Shown one piece after another: positions 52,852 through 61,830 of a stretch of DNA of 64,000 nt. The notes below the pieces were generated by a model. That model worked only from the letters and a program-made list of their open reading frames with translations, had not been told where the DNA came from and did not search any database. The stretch lies in assembly GCF_026020075.1 (NCBI RefSeq), contig NZ_CP102772.1, forward strand, positions 1,054,001 to 1,118,000, written 5' to 3'. This DNA comes from Bosea sp. NBC_00550. GTDB lineage: Bacteria > Pseudomonadota > Alphaproteobacteria > Rhizobiales > Beijerinckiaceae. Made by a program: the position numbers and the translations under genes. The stretch's first letter is position 1, and the number at the start of each line of letters is the position of its first letter.

Positions 52852-54054
52852 CTAGACCGCCGATCGTCCGTTGAGCATTTCGATGGCGGATCGGACGAGC
52901 ACCCGCACGCCTTCGGCAATACAGGACTCGTCGGGCTGGTAGTTCGAGTTGTGGACGCGGTCCTGACGGCCTGCTTGTCCGGAGCCGATGCGGATATGCG
53001 AGGACGGCACCCGCTCTGAGAAGAAGGCGAAATCCTCGGCGCCGAACCCGCCCTCGACTTCGATGGCATCGCCGCCCTGCAGCCTCACCGCCGCGATTGT
53101 GCGGTCGAGCAGTTTGTCGTCGCTCATCACCGGCGGCAGATTGCGGCGATGGTGGATCTTGCAGTCCACGCGATGGACGAGCGAGACGCCGGCGCAGATG
53201 CGCTTCATCGCCGCCTCGATAGTGTCGCGCGCCTCGGGCGAGCGGGTGCGGACCGTGCCAGCCATCGTGCAGCGGTCCGGGATGATGTTGTAGGCGTCGC
53301 CGCCTTCGATGCGGCCCACGGTGACGACGGCGCTGCGGATCGGGTTTAGCTCGCGCGAGACGATCGTCTGCAGCTGGGTCAGGAGGTAGCCGGCCGCCAC
53401 GATGGGGTCGACGGCTTCGTGCGGTTGGGCGGCGTGGCCGGAGCGACCCTCGACCACGATCTGGAAACTGTCGGCGGAGGCGAAGCTCGCGCCGCGAATA
53501 TAGGCGATCTGGCCGGCGGGTATGCCGGGCTCGTTGTGGAAGCCGAGCGCCATGTCGACACCGTCCAGCACGCCGTCGGCGATCATGGCGGCGGCACCGC
53601 TGTCGATCGTCTCCTCCGCCGGCTGGAAGACGAGGCGGATCGAGCCCCTCAGCTTGCCGGAGAGCTGGTTGAGGACGGCACCCACGCCGATCAGCGTCGC
53701 CGTGTGCAGATCATGGCCGCAGGCATGCATCCGGCCCGGAACGGTGCTGGCATAGGGCAGGCCGGTGGTCTCCTGCATCGGCAGCGCGTCCATGTCGGCG
53801 CGGATCACGAGGCGCGGGCCGGGAGCCCCGCCTTCGATATCGGCGACGACGCCGGTGCGGCCGACGCCGGTCCTGCATGCGATGCCCAGTCGCTCAAGCT
53901 CGGCGGCGACGACGCCGGCGGTGCGTTCCACCTCGAAGCCGATCTCCGGATGAGCATGGATGTCGCGGCGGATCGCGACGAGGCTCGGTTCGATCTCGCG
54001 GACGATGGCGTCGATGACGGGGCCGATATCGTTGCGGTCGGTGACGTGGTCCAT
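52852..54054 (-). CDS. M20-family amidohydrolase (hippurate-hydrolase-like)
   Basis: The 400-residue protein is an M20D aminoacylase: HAHPEIGFEVERTAGVVA, the metal motif MHACGHDLHTATLIG, the acid pair in FQPAEETIDSGAAAMI, SGHAAQPHEAVDPIVAA in the lid domain and a final His in VHNSNYQPDE. These enzymes remove acyl groups from N-acyl amino acids or cleave related amides in the cytoplasm. It converges with the aminotransferase and lies 102 bp after the ProX-like gene on the same strand. Confidence 0.9.
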   Translation of the reverse strand: MDHVTDRNDIGPVIDAIVREIEPSLVAIRRDIHAHPEIGFEVERTAGVVAAELERLGIACRTGVGRTGVVADIEGGAPGPRLVIRADMDALPMQETTGLPYASTVPGRMHACGHDLHTATLIGVGAVLNQLSGKLRGSIRLVFQPAEETIDSGAAAMIADGVLDGVDMALGFHNEPGIPAGQIAYIRGASFASADSFQIVVEGRSGHAAQPHEAVDPIVAAGYLLTQLQTIVSRELNPIRSAVVTVGRIEGGDAYNIIPDRCTMAGTVRTRSPEARDTIEAAMKRICAGVSLVHRVDCKIHHRRNLPPVMSDDKLLDRTIAAVRLQGGDAIEVEGGFGAEDFAFFSERVPSSHIRIGSGQAGRQDRVHNSNYQPDESCIAEGVRVLVRSAIEMLNGRSAV

Positions 54055-54156
54055 GGTGGAATCCGATCGAGAGAAGCTGCTTCGAAGGCGCGAGGGAGGT
54101 AGCGCCGGCCGAAAAACCGGCCGGGTTTCTGGGTCGCACTGCGGAATGCGGTCCCG

Positions 54157-55194
54157 TCAGCGCGCGGCTGCCAGCGAATCGGTGATCCAGCCGTCGAAGG
54201 TCGACTGGTTCTCCTTGATCCAGGCCTCGGCAGCCGCCCTGATGGCGCGCGGCGAGCTGTCGAGGGCGATCGCGCCTTCCCATTTCGCCCAGGTGTCGCG
54301 CGGGTAGCGGGACAGTTCGAGGAAGCGCTGGATCGCCGGATTCTTGGCGAGGAAGTCCTTGTTCGCGATCGGCATGTAGTTCCACTGACCGAGTGCCATC
54401 CGGCACGGATCCTGCCCCCCGGCGCAGCCCTTGACGCCGGGCACGAGGGCGCTCGCCGAGACCTTGATGTTGGGCGGCACGGCGTCGAACGGCGTGGGCA
54501 GCCAGACGACATCCTTGCCCGGCACCAGCTTGTCCATCACCCAGGACGGGCTCCAGGCGTAGTAAAGCGTCGGCTCGCCGCGCATCACCCGCGCGATCGC
54601 CTCGGCCATCAGCGCTTCGTATTTGCCGCGCACCGATTTGATGGTGCCCTTCAGCCCGAACTTGTCGATCTGGTATTCGACCACGTCACCGCACGACCAG
54701 CCGGGGTCGCAGTTGATCAGGTTGACCCTTCCCTCGGCGGAGAGCTTCGAGGCGATCTGGGCGTCCTTGAGTTGGTCCAGCTGGGTGATGTTGAGGGCGT
54801 CCGCCGTCTTCTTGTCGATCAGGTAGCCGTTGACGCCGCCCTCGACGATCGTGCCGTTGCCGATGGTCGCCAGCTGCTTTTCGACCGCCTTGAACTGCGG
54901 TTCGCGCTGCGGAAAGTTGACGCCCGAGATCATGTCGAGATCGCCGAGCGCGGACGCCTGGAAGAACAATGTCGGGTTGATCTGCGTCTCGACGGGCTTG
55001 TACCCCATCTTCTGGAAGGCGGTTTGAATGATGTGATCCTGCATCCGCGTCGCGCCCAGCGTGTCGCCGATCGCAATCCGCACCGCTTTTCCCGTGCCGG
55101 GCAGGGTTTCGGCGGAAGCGCCGCCTGCCCATGACCCCGCCAGGGCCAGTGCCAGGATCATCCCGGCATTGCGCGTCCAGAAAGCGGCCATCAT
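54157..55194 (-). CDS. Glycine betaine-type ABC substrate-binding protein
   Basis: The 345-residue protein has a Sec signal (GMILALALAGSWAGGASAE) and an OpuAC/ProX fold: VRIAIGDTLGATRMQDHIIQ, DPGWSCGDVVEYQIDKFGLK and PTLYYAWSPSWVMDKLVPGK with aromatic cage residues. It resembles the ProX at 9618-10610 only in general layout and has no permease or ATPase next to it. GAGGAG precedes the double ATG (55194/55191). It may feed a betaine-like or modified-amino-acid ligand to the ProW elsewhere. Confidence 0.86.
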   Translation of the reverse strand: MMAAFWTRNAGMILALALAGSWAGGASAETLPGTGKAVRIAIGDTLGATRMQDHIIQTAFQKMGYKPVETQINPTLFFQASALGDLDMISGVNFPQREPQFKAVEKQLATIGNGTIVEGGVNGYLIDKKTADALNITQLDQLKDAQIASKLSAEGRVNLINCDPGWSCGDVVEYQIDKFGLKGTIKSVRGKYEALMAEAIARVMRGEPTLYYAWSPSWVMDKLVPGKDVVWLPTPFDAVPPNIKVSASALVPGVKGCAGGQDPCRMALGQWNYMPIANKDFLAKNPAIQRFLELSRYPRDTWAKWEGAIALDSSPRAIRAAAEAWIKENQSTFDGWITDSLAAAR

Positions 55195-55278
55195 CGATCT
55201 CCTCGAATTCAGTCCCGTCGAAGGTTAGCGGGAGCCTGCAACTTTCACTTCCTGCCGCGAGGCGGAGAGCAAGCGGAC

Positions 55279-55294
55279 CGTTTCCATCGAAACG
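55279..55294. promoter_or_regulatory. 6-4-6 palindrome between the betaine-type SBP and gabD-like gene
   Basis: CGTTTC-CATC-GAAACG is a perfect palindrome in the 240-bp divergent region. It shares GTTTC/GAAAC half-sites with the island operators but has a 4-bp rather than 7-bp spacer, so it may bind a different IclR-type protein. Confidence 0.45.
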
Positions 55295-55434
55295 ACGCAT
55301 GTCGTGCCGGTGCCCGCGAAGCATAACCTGCTGGCAGGGGTCCAATTGCAGCAGGAAGTGGTGCTGGCCGTTCGCTGTCGGTATTCCCTGTCGCCGAACC
55401 GCACGATCATGGGCCATCTGCCCTGGAGGATATC

Positions 55435-56898
55435 ATGAGCATCGCAGCCCGCCTGAAGGACCCATCCCTGTTCCGTGAGCAGGCCTATGTCGGGGGCGAC
55501 TGGATCGGCGCCGCCAACGGCGCAACGCTCGATGTGGTGAATCCGGCGACGGGGGAGACAATTGGCACAGTGCCCGCGCTCGGCCGCGGCGAGACGCAAA
55601 GCGCGATCACGGCGGCAGAAGCGGCTTTCGCCAGCTGGCGCGCCCTGCCGAGCGCCGAGCGCGGCCGGCTGGTCGAGGCCTGGCACGACCTGATGCTCGC
55701 CAATCTAGAGGACCTCGCGATCATCATGACCGTGGAGCAAGGCAAGCCGCTGGCCGAGGCGCGCGGCGAAGTGCGCTACGCCGCCGGCTTCCTGAAATGG
55801 TTCGCCGAGGAATCGCGCCGCATCTATGGCGATACGATCCCCGCGCCGACCAGCGACCGTCGCATCATCGTGCTGAAGGAGCCCGTCGGCGTCGCCGCAG
55901 CGATCACGCCCTGGAACTTCCCGGCGGCGATGATCACCCGCAAAGCTGGGCCAGCGCTGGCGGCGGGCTGCCCGATCGTCATCAAGCCCTCGGAGCTGAC
56001 CCCCTATTCGGCGCTGGCGCTCGCGGTGCTGGCCGAGCGCGCCGGGATTCCGAAAGGCATCGTCAGCGTCCTCACGGGCCTGCCGCAGGAGATCGGCGCC
56101 GAACTCACCTCCAGCATGGCGGTCCGCAAACTGTCCTTCACCGGCTCGACCCGGGTCGGCCAGCTCCTGATGCAGCAATGCGCCGACACGATGAAGCGCA
56201 TCAGCTTCGAGCTTGGCGGCAACGCGCCCTTCCTGATCTTCGACGACGCCGATATCGACCTCGCGGTTGCCGGGCTGATGGCGAGCAAGTTCCGCAACAG
56301 CGGCCAGACCTGCGTCTGCGCCAACCGCGTGCTGGTGCAGGACGGCATCTACGACCGTTTCGCCGACAAGCTCTCAGCGGCCGTCTCGCAGCTCGTCGTC
56401 GGCAATGGCCTTGAGGAGGGCATCACGATCGGCCCGCTGATCAACAAGGCCGCCGTCGAGAAGGTCGAGCGCCATATCGACGATGCCCGCGCCAAGGGCG
56501 CAACGCTGCTGGCGAGCGCCAAGGCCGCGCAGGGCCAGCTCTTCGCCGCGCCGACCGTGCTCGGCGGCGCCAATGTCGGGATGGCGCTGGCGAGCGAGGA
56601 GACCTTCGGGCCGGTGGCACCGCTCTTTCGCTTCAAGGACGAGCGCGAGGCGGTGGAAATCGCCAACGCGACTCCCTATGGGCTGGCCTCCTACTACTTC
56701 ACCAGCAACCTGAACCGGGCCTGGCGCGTGGCCGAGAAGCTCGAATTCGGCATGGTCGGGCTGAATACCGGCTCGGTCTCGATCGAGGCGGCGCCCTTTG
56801 GCGGCGTCAAGCAGTCCGGCATCGGGCGTGAAGGCTCGAAATACGGCATCGAGGAGTATCTCTCGATGAAGTCGTTCCACATCGGCGGGCTCGGCTGA
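55435..56898 (+). CDS. gabD: Succinate-semialdehyde dehydrogenase family enzyme
   Basis: The 487-residue aldehyde dehydrogenase has PWNFPAAMITRKAGPALAAG, the cofactor-binding FTGSTRVGQLLMQQ, the general base in FELGGNAPFLIFDDAD, the catalytic Cys in NSGQTCVCANRVLVQDG and EETFGPVAPLFRF. The C-x-C arrangement and GGVKQSGIGREGSKYGIEEY end are typical of GabD-type succinate/glutarate-semialdehyde dehydrogenases. GGAGGAT precedes ATG 55435. It could oxidise the semialdehyde made by the nearby aminotransferase. Confidence 0.88.
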   Translation: MSIAARLKDPSLFREQAYVGGDWIGAANGATLDVVNPATGETIGTVPALGRGETQSAITAAEAAFASWRALPSAERGRLVEAWHDLMLANLEDLAIIMTVEQGKPLAEARGEVRYAAGFLKWFAEESRRIYGDTIPAPTSDRRIIVLKEPVGVAAAITPWNFPAAMITRKAGPALAAGCPIVIKPSELTPYSALALAVLAERAGIPKGIVSVLTGLPQEIGAELTSSMAVRKLSFTGSTRVGQLLMQQCADTMKRISFELGGNAPFLIFDDADIDLAVAGLMASKFRNSGQTCVCANRVLVQDGIYDRFADKLSAAVSQLVVGNGLEEGITIGPLINKAAVEKVERHIDDARAKGATLLASAKAAQGQLFAAPTVLGGANVGMALASEETFGPVAPLFRFKDEREAVEIANATPYGLASYYFTSNLNRAWRVAEKLEFGMVGLNTGSVSIEAAPFGGVKQSGIGREGSKYGIEEYLSMKSFHIGGLG

Positions 56899-56950
56899 CC
56901 GTCCGGCACGACCTGGGCCAACGGCTTGCCGCGGCCTGGGCCTTTGCCCG

Positions 56951-58360
56951 CTATGTCGCGGCCAGAACCACACCGGGATTGAGGATTCCCAGCGGATCGA
57001 ACGAGGCCTTGATGGCGCGCATCAGGGCGAGCTCATGCGCAGGCCGCGCCTTGCCGAGAGCGGCGACCTTGAGCCGCCCGATCCCATGCTCGGCGCTGAT
57101 GCTGCCGGCATCCGCCGTGACGGTGCCGTAAACGATTTCATCGACGAGCGGCCTGAGCGCCTCGATGCCGCCGGCTTGCTCCTGATGAACGGGGTCGGGG
57201 ACCACGTTCACATGCATGTTGCCATCGCCGAGATGGCCGACGAAGAGACGCCTGGCTGTCGGAAGCGCGACCGCGAGTTCTGCCTCGATGCTGTCGAGGA
57301 AGGCCGGGACGGCAGCCGTCGCGACGCTGACGTCATAGGAAAAACCTGGTCCGGTGCGGCGGTTCGCTTCGGATACGGCGAAGCGCAGATGCCAGATCGC
57401 GGCCGCCTGTCGGCCGTTCTGAGCAAGCACCGCGTCGGCTACCGTGCCGTTTTCGAGAGCCGCGGCCATGCCTGCGCCTAGGCTTTCGCGAGCGGCTTCA
57501 TCGCTGTCCCCCTCCGTTTCGACGAAGACGTACCAGCGATGGCGGTTCGCAAGGCCGGTCCGGGCAGCAGGCAGGAGGTCGAGGACGAGCTGCATCTCGC
57601 CCTCGCACATCAGCTCGAATGAGGCGATCGCGGCGAGGCCGGCATCGCGCAGGCGACCAAGCAGCGCGAGTGCATCTCGCGGGTGTCCGACGCCGCAGAG
57701 GGCTGTCGCGGTGCCGCGCGGCGCCGGCAGCAGGCGCAGCGAAGCGGCGGTGATGACGGCGAGGGTTCCCTCCGAGCCGATCAGCAGATGGCGCAGGTCA
57801 TAGCCGGTATTGTCCTTGCGCAGCAGCGACGGGGTCCGGCTGACGGTGCCGTCCGCCAGCACATATTCGAGGCCGAGGACGAGATCGCGCGTCATGCCGT
57901 GCCGGATCACATTGATGCCGCCGGCATTGGTCGCGACGATGCCGCCGATCTGGCACGAGCCCTCGCTGCCGAGGCTGATCGCCAGCAGGCGGCCGGCCGC
58001 GCGCGAGGCCTGTTGGACCGTTGCGAGCACGCAGCCGGCTTCCGCGACCACCGTATCGCCTTCCGTGTCGATCGCGCGGATGCGGTTCATCCTTTCGAGC
58101 GATAGAACCACGGCGCGGCCGGACGCGTCCGGCGTTGCTCCGCCGGAGAGGCCCGTATTGCCGCCCTGCGGCACGACCGGCGTCCGGGTTGCCGTTGCCC
58201 ATTCCATCACGGCCGCGACTTCGGCTGTATCACGCGGTTTCAGCACGGCTTGCGCGATGCCGCGATAACGCCCGCGCCAGTCGACCAGATAGCGTGCCAT
58301 CGCCTCGGGGGCGGTAACGATGCTCCCGGGTCCGAGCCGGTCTTGCAGCGCCTCCATCAT
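56951..58360 (-). CDS. FAD-linked oxidase, GlcD / D-2-hydroxyglutarate dehydrogenase type
   Basis: The 469-residue protein has the FAD-binding domain (PVVPQGGNTGLSGGATPDAS, SEGSCQIGGIVATNAGGINV) and the FAD-oxidase C-terminal domain (FVGHLGDGNMHVNVVPDP, SISAEHGIGRLKVAAL). This pattern is nearest to D-2-hydroxyglutarate/D-lactate dehydrogenases acting on 2-hydroxy acids. The start overlaps the SDR stop by one base (TGATG). It is last in the sugar operon and converges with the gabD-like gene 52 bp away. Confidence 0.88.
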   Translation of the reverse strand: MMEALQDRLGPGSIVTAPEAMARYLVDWRGRYRGIAQAVLKPRDTAEVAAVMEWATATRTPVVPQGGNTGLSGGATPDASGRAVVLSLERMNRIRAIDTEGDTVVAEAGCVLATVQQASRAAGRLLAISLGSEGSCQIGGIVATNAGGINVIRHGMTRDLVLGLEYVLADGTVSRTPSLLRKDNTGYDLRHLLIGSEGTLAVITAASLRLLPAPRGTATALCGVGHPRDALALLGRLRDAGLAAIASFELMCEGEMQLVLDLLPAARTGLANRHRWYVFVETEGDSDEAARESLGAGMAAALENGTVADAVLAQNGRQAAAIWHLRFAVSEANRRTGPGFSYDVSVATAAVPAFLDSIEAELAVALPTARRLFVGHLGDGNMHVNVVPDPVHQEQAGGIEALRPLVDEIVYGTVTADAGSISAEHGIGRLKVAALGKARPAHELALMRAIKASFDPLGILNPGVVLAAT

Positions 58361-59124
58361 CAGACCGTCCCCGCATCGACGATGAAGTTCTGGCCGGTGC
58401 ACATGCGCGAAGCGCCGGAACAGAGGAACAGGATCATCGCGGCGACGTCCTCCGGCTCGATCGCTCCCTTGATCGCCTGCTGCGCCTGCGCCTTCGCCCA
58501 GCGCTCCGCCGACATATGCTCGGAGCGCTGGCGTCGGGTCATCACCCAGCCGGGCGTGACGCAATTGACCCTGACGCCGTCTGGGCCGAGTTCCCGCGCC
58601 AGCGAACGGGTGAAACCGAGCACGGCGGATTTCGCGGTGGCATAGGCGATCAGGTCGGTCGCGCCCTTCATCCAGGACGTCGAGCCGAGATTGATGATGG
58701 AGCCGCCGCCGAGCGCCGCCATGCCGGGCGCAACCGCCTGCGCCAGGACCATCATGGGCCGCAGATTGACGGCGAAACGATCGTCCCAATAAGCGGGCGT
58801 GATGCTGGCGAAGCTGTGACGCTCATCGTGGCCGGCATTGTTGACGAGCATCGAGACGGGGCCGAGACGGGTCTTCAGCATTTCGGCGGCATCGCGCGCC
58901 GCATCGACGTCGCGCAGATCCGCGTGCTCGAAAGCGACGTCCAGCCCTTCCGCCATGAGCGCGGCGGCCAGTGCCTCGCCGGCATCGCGGGCGATGTCGA
59001 TGAAGCCGGTGCGGACACCCTGCCGGGCAAGCATCGTGACCGTGGCACGGCCGATGCCGTCAGCGCCGCCGCTGACCAGTGCGGCCTTGCCACGCAGGTC
59101 CGGATAGCTGGCTTCGACGCTCAT
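58360..59124 (-). CDS. Short-chain dehydrogenase/reductase
   Basis: The 254-residue SDR has the TGxxxGxG-type cofactor loop as SGGADGIGRATVTML, NNAG in MLVNNAGHDE, a catalytic Ser in INLGSTSWMKG and YATAK (YxxxK). An Asp after the second strand (FIDIARD) suggests NAD preference. Its start overlaps the stop of the regulator-lactonase gene by 4 bases. It would oxidise a sugar or sugar acid before or after the lactonase step. Confidence 0.9.
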   Translation of the reverse strand: MSVEASYPDLRGKAALVSGGADGIGRATVTMLARQGVRTGFIDIARDAGEALAAALMAEGLDVAFEHADLRDVDAARDAAEMLKTRLGPVSMLVNNAGHDERHSFASITPAYWDDRFAVNLRPMMVLAQAVAPGMAALGGGSIINLGSTSWMKGATDLIAYATAKSAVLGFTRSLARELGPDGVRVNCVTPGWVMTRRQRSEHMSAERWAKAQAQQAIKGAIEPEDVAAMILFLCSGASRMCTGQNFIVDAGTV

Positions 59125-60830
59125 CCCGCAAAGCCCGCGGCGGGCAGGCCGGGCGCCGGGGCCTGTGCGGCGAAGAGGCCGCCGGAGAAGGGGGCATCGG
59201 CCAGCACGCGCGAGGGCAGCCTGATTCGCGCGGTGGTGATGAAAAGCGTGGAGAGATCCGGGCCGCCGAAGGCGACGCTGGTCGGGCGCGGGACCGGCAG
59301 CCGGATATCGCGCTCGCGGCGGCCGTCGGGCGCGAAGCGGCGCACGCACCAGCCGTCCCAGAGCGCGCACCAGACGAAGCCCTCGCTGTCGACCGCAAGC
59401 CCGTCGGGGCGGCCCTCGCTCGGGTCGATCTCGGCGAAGATGCGGCGGCGGGCGACCGAGCCCGTGGCCGGGTCGAACTCATAGGTGTAAATCCGGCCGG
59501 GCGCGCTGTCGGTGAAGTAGAAGGTCCGCCCGTCGGGGCTCCAGTCGAGCCCGTTGGCCACACGGAATCCCTCGTCGACACGTCGCCAGCTCAGGTCGGC
59601 CTCGATGCGGTAGAGCGAACCGGTCGGCCTTGCCGCGTCGAGGCTCATCGTGCCGGCCCAGAGCCGGCCCTGCCGGTCGCATTTGCCGTCGTTGAACCGG
59701 TTGTCGGGCAGGTCGGCTTCGGGGTCGACAAGCGGGGTGAGGCTCCCGCTCGCGAAATCGAAGCTCTCCACCCCCTCCTGCGTCAGCGCGACGAGCCCGC
59801 CATTGCGCCGTTCGACGACGGCGCTGACGAGGCGAGGCAGGCGCACCTCCTGATTGGTGCGGGTGACGGGGTCGAAGCGATGCACGGCCGGGGCGAGGAT
59901 ATCGACCCAGTAGAGCCGCTGCTCGGCCGCCGACCAGATCGGCCCTTCCGCCAGATGCGCGCCCCAGGGCAGCACGCATTCGGCATCGCTGTCGCCGTGG
60001 CGGTGGGCGGGAGCCGGCGGGGCGATGTTGACCGGCATGGCACCGACATTGCCGGAAATCTGCCGGGCCGCCGCCATCAGATCGCGACCCGTCGTATGCA
60101 GCCGGTCGTTGGAGAGCCGCGCCGTCGGGCCGAAAATGCCGATCGCGGCAATGGCGCGGCCGGTATGATCGAAGATCGGGGCGGCGGCCGAGGACACGCC
60201 CGGCACATGCTCTTCCTGCGAGACGGCATAGCCCCGTGCGCGCACCAGGGCGAGGTCGGCGAGCAGCGCCTCCTCGTCGGTGATGGTATGGGGCGCGTGA
60301 TGGTCGAGCGTGATCTGGTCGAGCAATGCGCGCCGCTCATGCGGAGTGGCGAAGGCCAGCAGCGCCTTGCCGCCGGCCGTGCAGTGGAGCGGTGCCCGGC
60401 GTCCGGCCTCGATGCGGAAGCCGAAGGCTCCGCCGCGGCTGCGTTGGTCGATATAGAGCGCCTCTCCGCCATCGACGGCGCAGAGCGCGGCCGTCTCGCG
60501 CGATTCCTCGGCGAGACGCTCCAGCATCGGCGCCGCCGCGGCCCGCAGGTCGAAGGACTCCCAGACGCGATGGGCGAGCTCGAACAGCCGGTGACCCAGC
60601 CGGTAGGTGTTGTCGCTATCCTCGTGCCGGATCAGCCGGAACAGCAGCAGGGTGTTGAGGAGGCGCGCCAGTGTGCCCTTGGCGAGCTTCGTCGCTGCCT
60701 GCAGATCCTTGAAGCGCGGCGGCGTCGGGTGTTCGCCGATCACTTCGAGCAGATACAGGCCTTTGGCGAGGGCAGCCGCGCCCAGCGGCACGTCGCGCTC
60801 TTCCGGGGGCGGTACGCGCTCGGGCTGCAT
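59121..60830 (-). CDS. Fusion of IclR-type regulator with SMP-30/gluconolactonase
   Basis: One uninterrupted 569-codon frame encodes two proteins normally separate. Residues 18-80 form an IclR winged helix (ALAKGLYLLEVIGEHPTPPR, TKLAKGTLARLLNTLLLF) and about 90-265 the effector domain (APLHCTAGGKALLAFATPHE). After a short Pro/His linker, residues 285-560 form an SMP-30 beta-propeller. Its metal ligands are E296 (HLAEGPIWSA), N380 (RFNDGKCDRQGRLWAGTM), N426 (VANGLDWSPDG) and D441 (YFTDSAPG). Lactonases of this type open sugar lactones. The start lies 2 bp after the epimerase stop. Confidence 0.88.
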   Translation of the reverse strand: MQPERVPPPEERDVPLGAAALAKGLYLLEVIGEHPTPPRFKDLQAATKLAKGTLARLLNTLLLFRLIRHEDSDNTYRLGHRLFELAHRVWESFDLRAAAAPMLERLAEESRETAALCAVDGGEALYIDQRSRGGAFGFRIEAGRRAPLHCTAGGKALLAFATPHERRALLDQITLDHHAPHTITDEEALLADLALVRARGYAVSQEEHVPGVSSAAAPIFDHTGRAIAAIGIFGPTARLSNDRLHTTGRDLMAAARQISGNVGAMPVNIAPPAPAHRHGDSDAECVLPWGAHLAEGPIWSAAEQRLYWVDILAPAVHRFDPVTRTNQEVRLPRLVSAVVERRNGGLVALTQEGVESFDFASGSLTPLVDPEADLPDNRFNDGKCDRQGRLWAGTMSLDAARPTGSLYRIEADLSWRRVDEGFRVANGLDWSPDGRTFYFTDSAPGRIYTYEFDPATGSVARRRIFAEIDPSEGRPDGLAVDSEGFVWCALWDGWCVRRFAPDGRRERDIRLPVPRPTSVAFGGPDLSTLFITTARIRLPSRVLADAPFSGGLFAAQAPAPGLPAAGFAG

Positions 60831-60832
60831 GT

Positions 60833-61819
60833 TCAGGCCGCCTTCGCCCGCGCGGCCCGCGCCGCGGCGGCTTCCGCGATCATGCGCTCGATCGTCCATT
60901 GCGGCGCGAACCCCAGCTCCGCCCGAATCCGGGCATTCGAGGTCTCGTAAAACACGCCGCTGCCGGGCAGGTCGACCGTTTTCAACGGCAGGCCCGTCGC
61001 CCGCGCCATCGCCGGCAGCGCTTGCGCAAAATCGACCGGGGCGGTGGCGCCCAGATTGTAGGTCCGCCCGGCCGCCTTCTCGCTCTCCAGCGCGAGCAGG
61101 ATGCCTTCGACCATGTCGCGCGTATCGGTGATGTGCATGCGGAAGGGGCGGCCGCTTTCGTTGCGAGAGAGCACGAGCGCGGGCACCCCGTCGTCGATCG
61201 CCTTCAACGCGGCGACCGCCATCGCGTTGCCGAAGCCCTCCTGCTGGCGGATTTTCGGATGCAGGAAGAAACGCGGGCCTGAGAAGAAGCTGGTCTCATC
61301 GAGCAATTCACTCGCGTCCTGCGTATGCGAGAAGCGCAGGATCGTGGCCGGGATGCCGGCACTGCGCTCGGTGAAGCGGACGATCTCCTCGCCGACCTGT
61401 TTCGACAGGCCGTAGGCCGAACGCGGCTTCAGCGGATGATCCTCGTCGACGGGCAGATAATCAGGCACGTTCTCGGGATAGACTTCGCCGGAGCTGGCGA
61501 AGACGATGCGGCCCGCCCGGACCTTCGCCGCCTCTTCCAGTAGGACGCGCGTACCGTCCACATTGGCGCGGAAGAGCTTGTCCGCATCGCACGCGAGCCA
61601 GGACATGAAGGCGCCGAGATGCAGGATCTGCCGGGCGTCCTTCACCGCTTCGCGTGCCGCCTCGCGGTCGTCGAAGGCGCCGACGATCTCTCGGTAGCCG
61701 GCCTCTCGGCGCCCGGAGCCGCGCAGGTCGAAGCCGGTGACGGCATGGCCGGCGGCAAGGAGCAGATCGACGACGCGGGAGCCGATACGTCCTGCGCTTC
61801 CTGTGACGAGAATGGCCAT
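60833..61819 (-). CDS. NAD-dependent epimerase/dehydratase (extended SDR)
   Basis: The 328-residue protein has the extended-SDR loop LVTGSAGRIGSRVVDLLLAA (TGxxGxIG), an acidic NAD-binding DLRG, FASSGEVYPENVPDYLP and the catalytic YGLSK in RSAYGLSKQVGEEIVRF. The family includes sugar epimerases and uronate dehydrogenases. Its position beside a lactonase and sugar transporter suggests it oxidises a sugar or uronate to the lactone, but specificity cannot be read. Confidence 0.87.
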   Translation of the reverse strand: MAILVTGSAGRIGSRVVDLLLAAGHAVTGFDLRGSGRREAGYREIVGAFDDREAAREAVKDARQILHLGAFMSWLACDADKLFRANVDGTRVLLEEAAKVRAGRIVFASSGEVYPENVPDYLPVDEDHPLKPRSAYGLSKQVGEEIVRFTERSAGIPATILRFSHTQDASELLDETSFFSGPRFFLHPKIRQQEGFGNAMAVAALKAIDDGVPALVLSRNESGRPFRMHITDTRDMVEGILLALESEKAAGRTYNLGATAPVDFAQALPAMARATGLPLKTVDLPGSGVFYETSNARIRAELGFAPQWTIERMIAEAAAARAARAKAA

Positions 61820-61830
61820 GGCAGCGCTCC

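Noticed and set aside
32390-55194. Island as a complete microcystin (mlrABCD) cluster
   Set aside because: Only MlrC-type proteins are present; no MlrA membrane protease, MlrB serine hydrolase or MlrD transporter was found.
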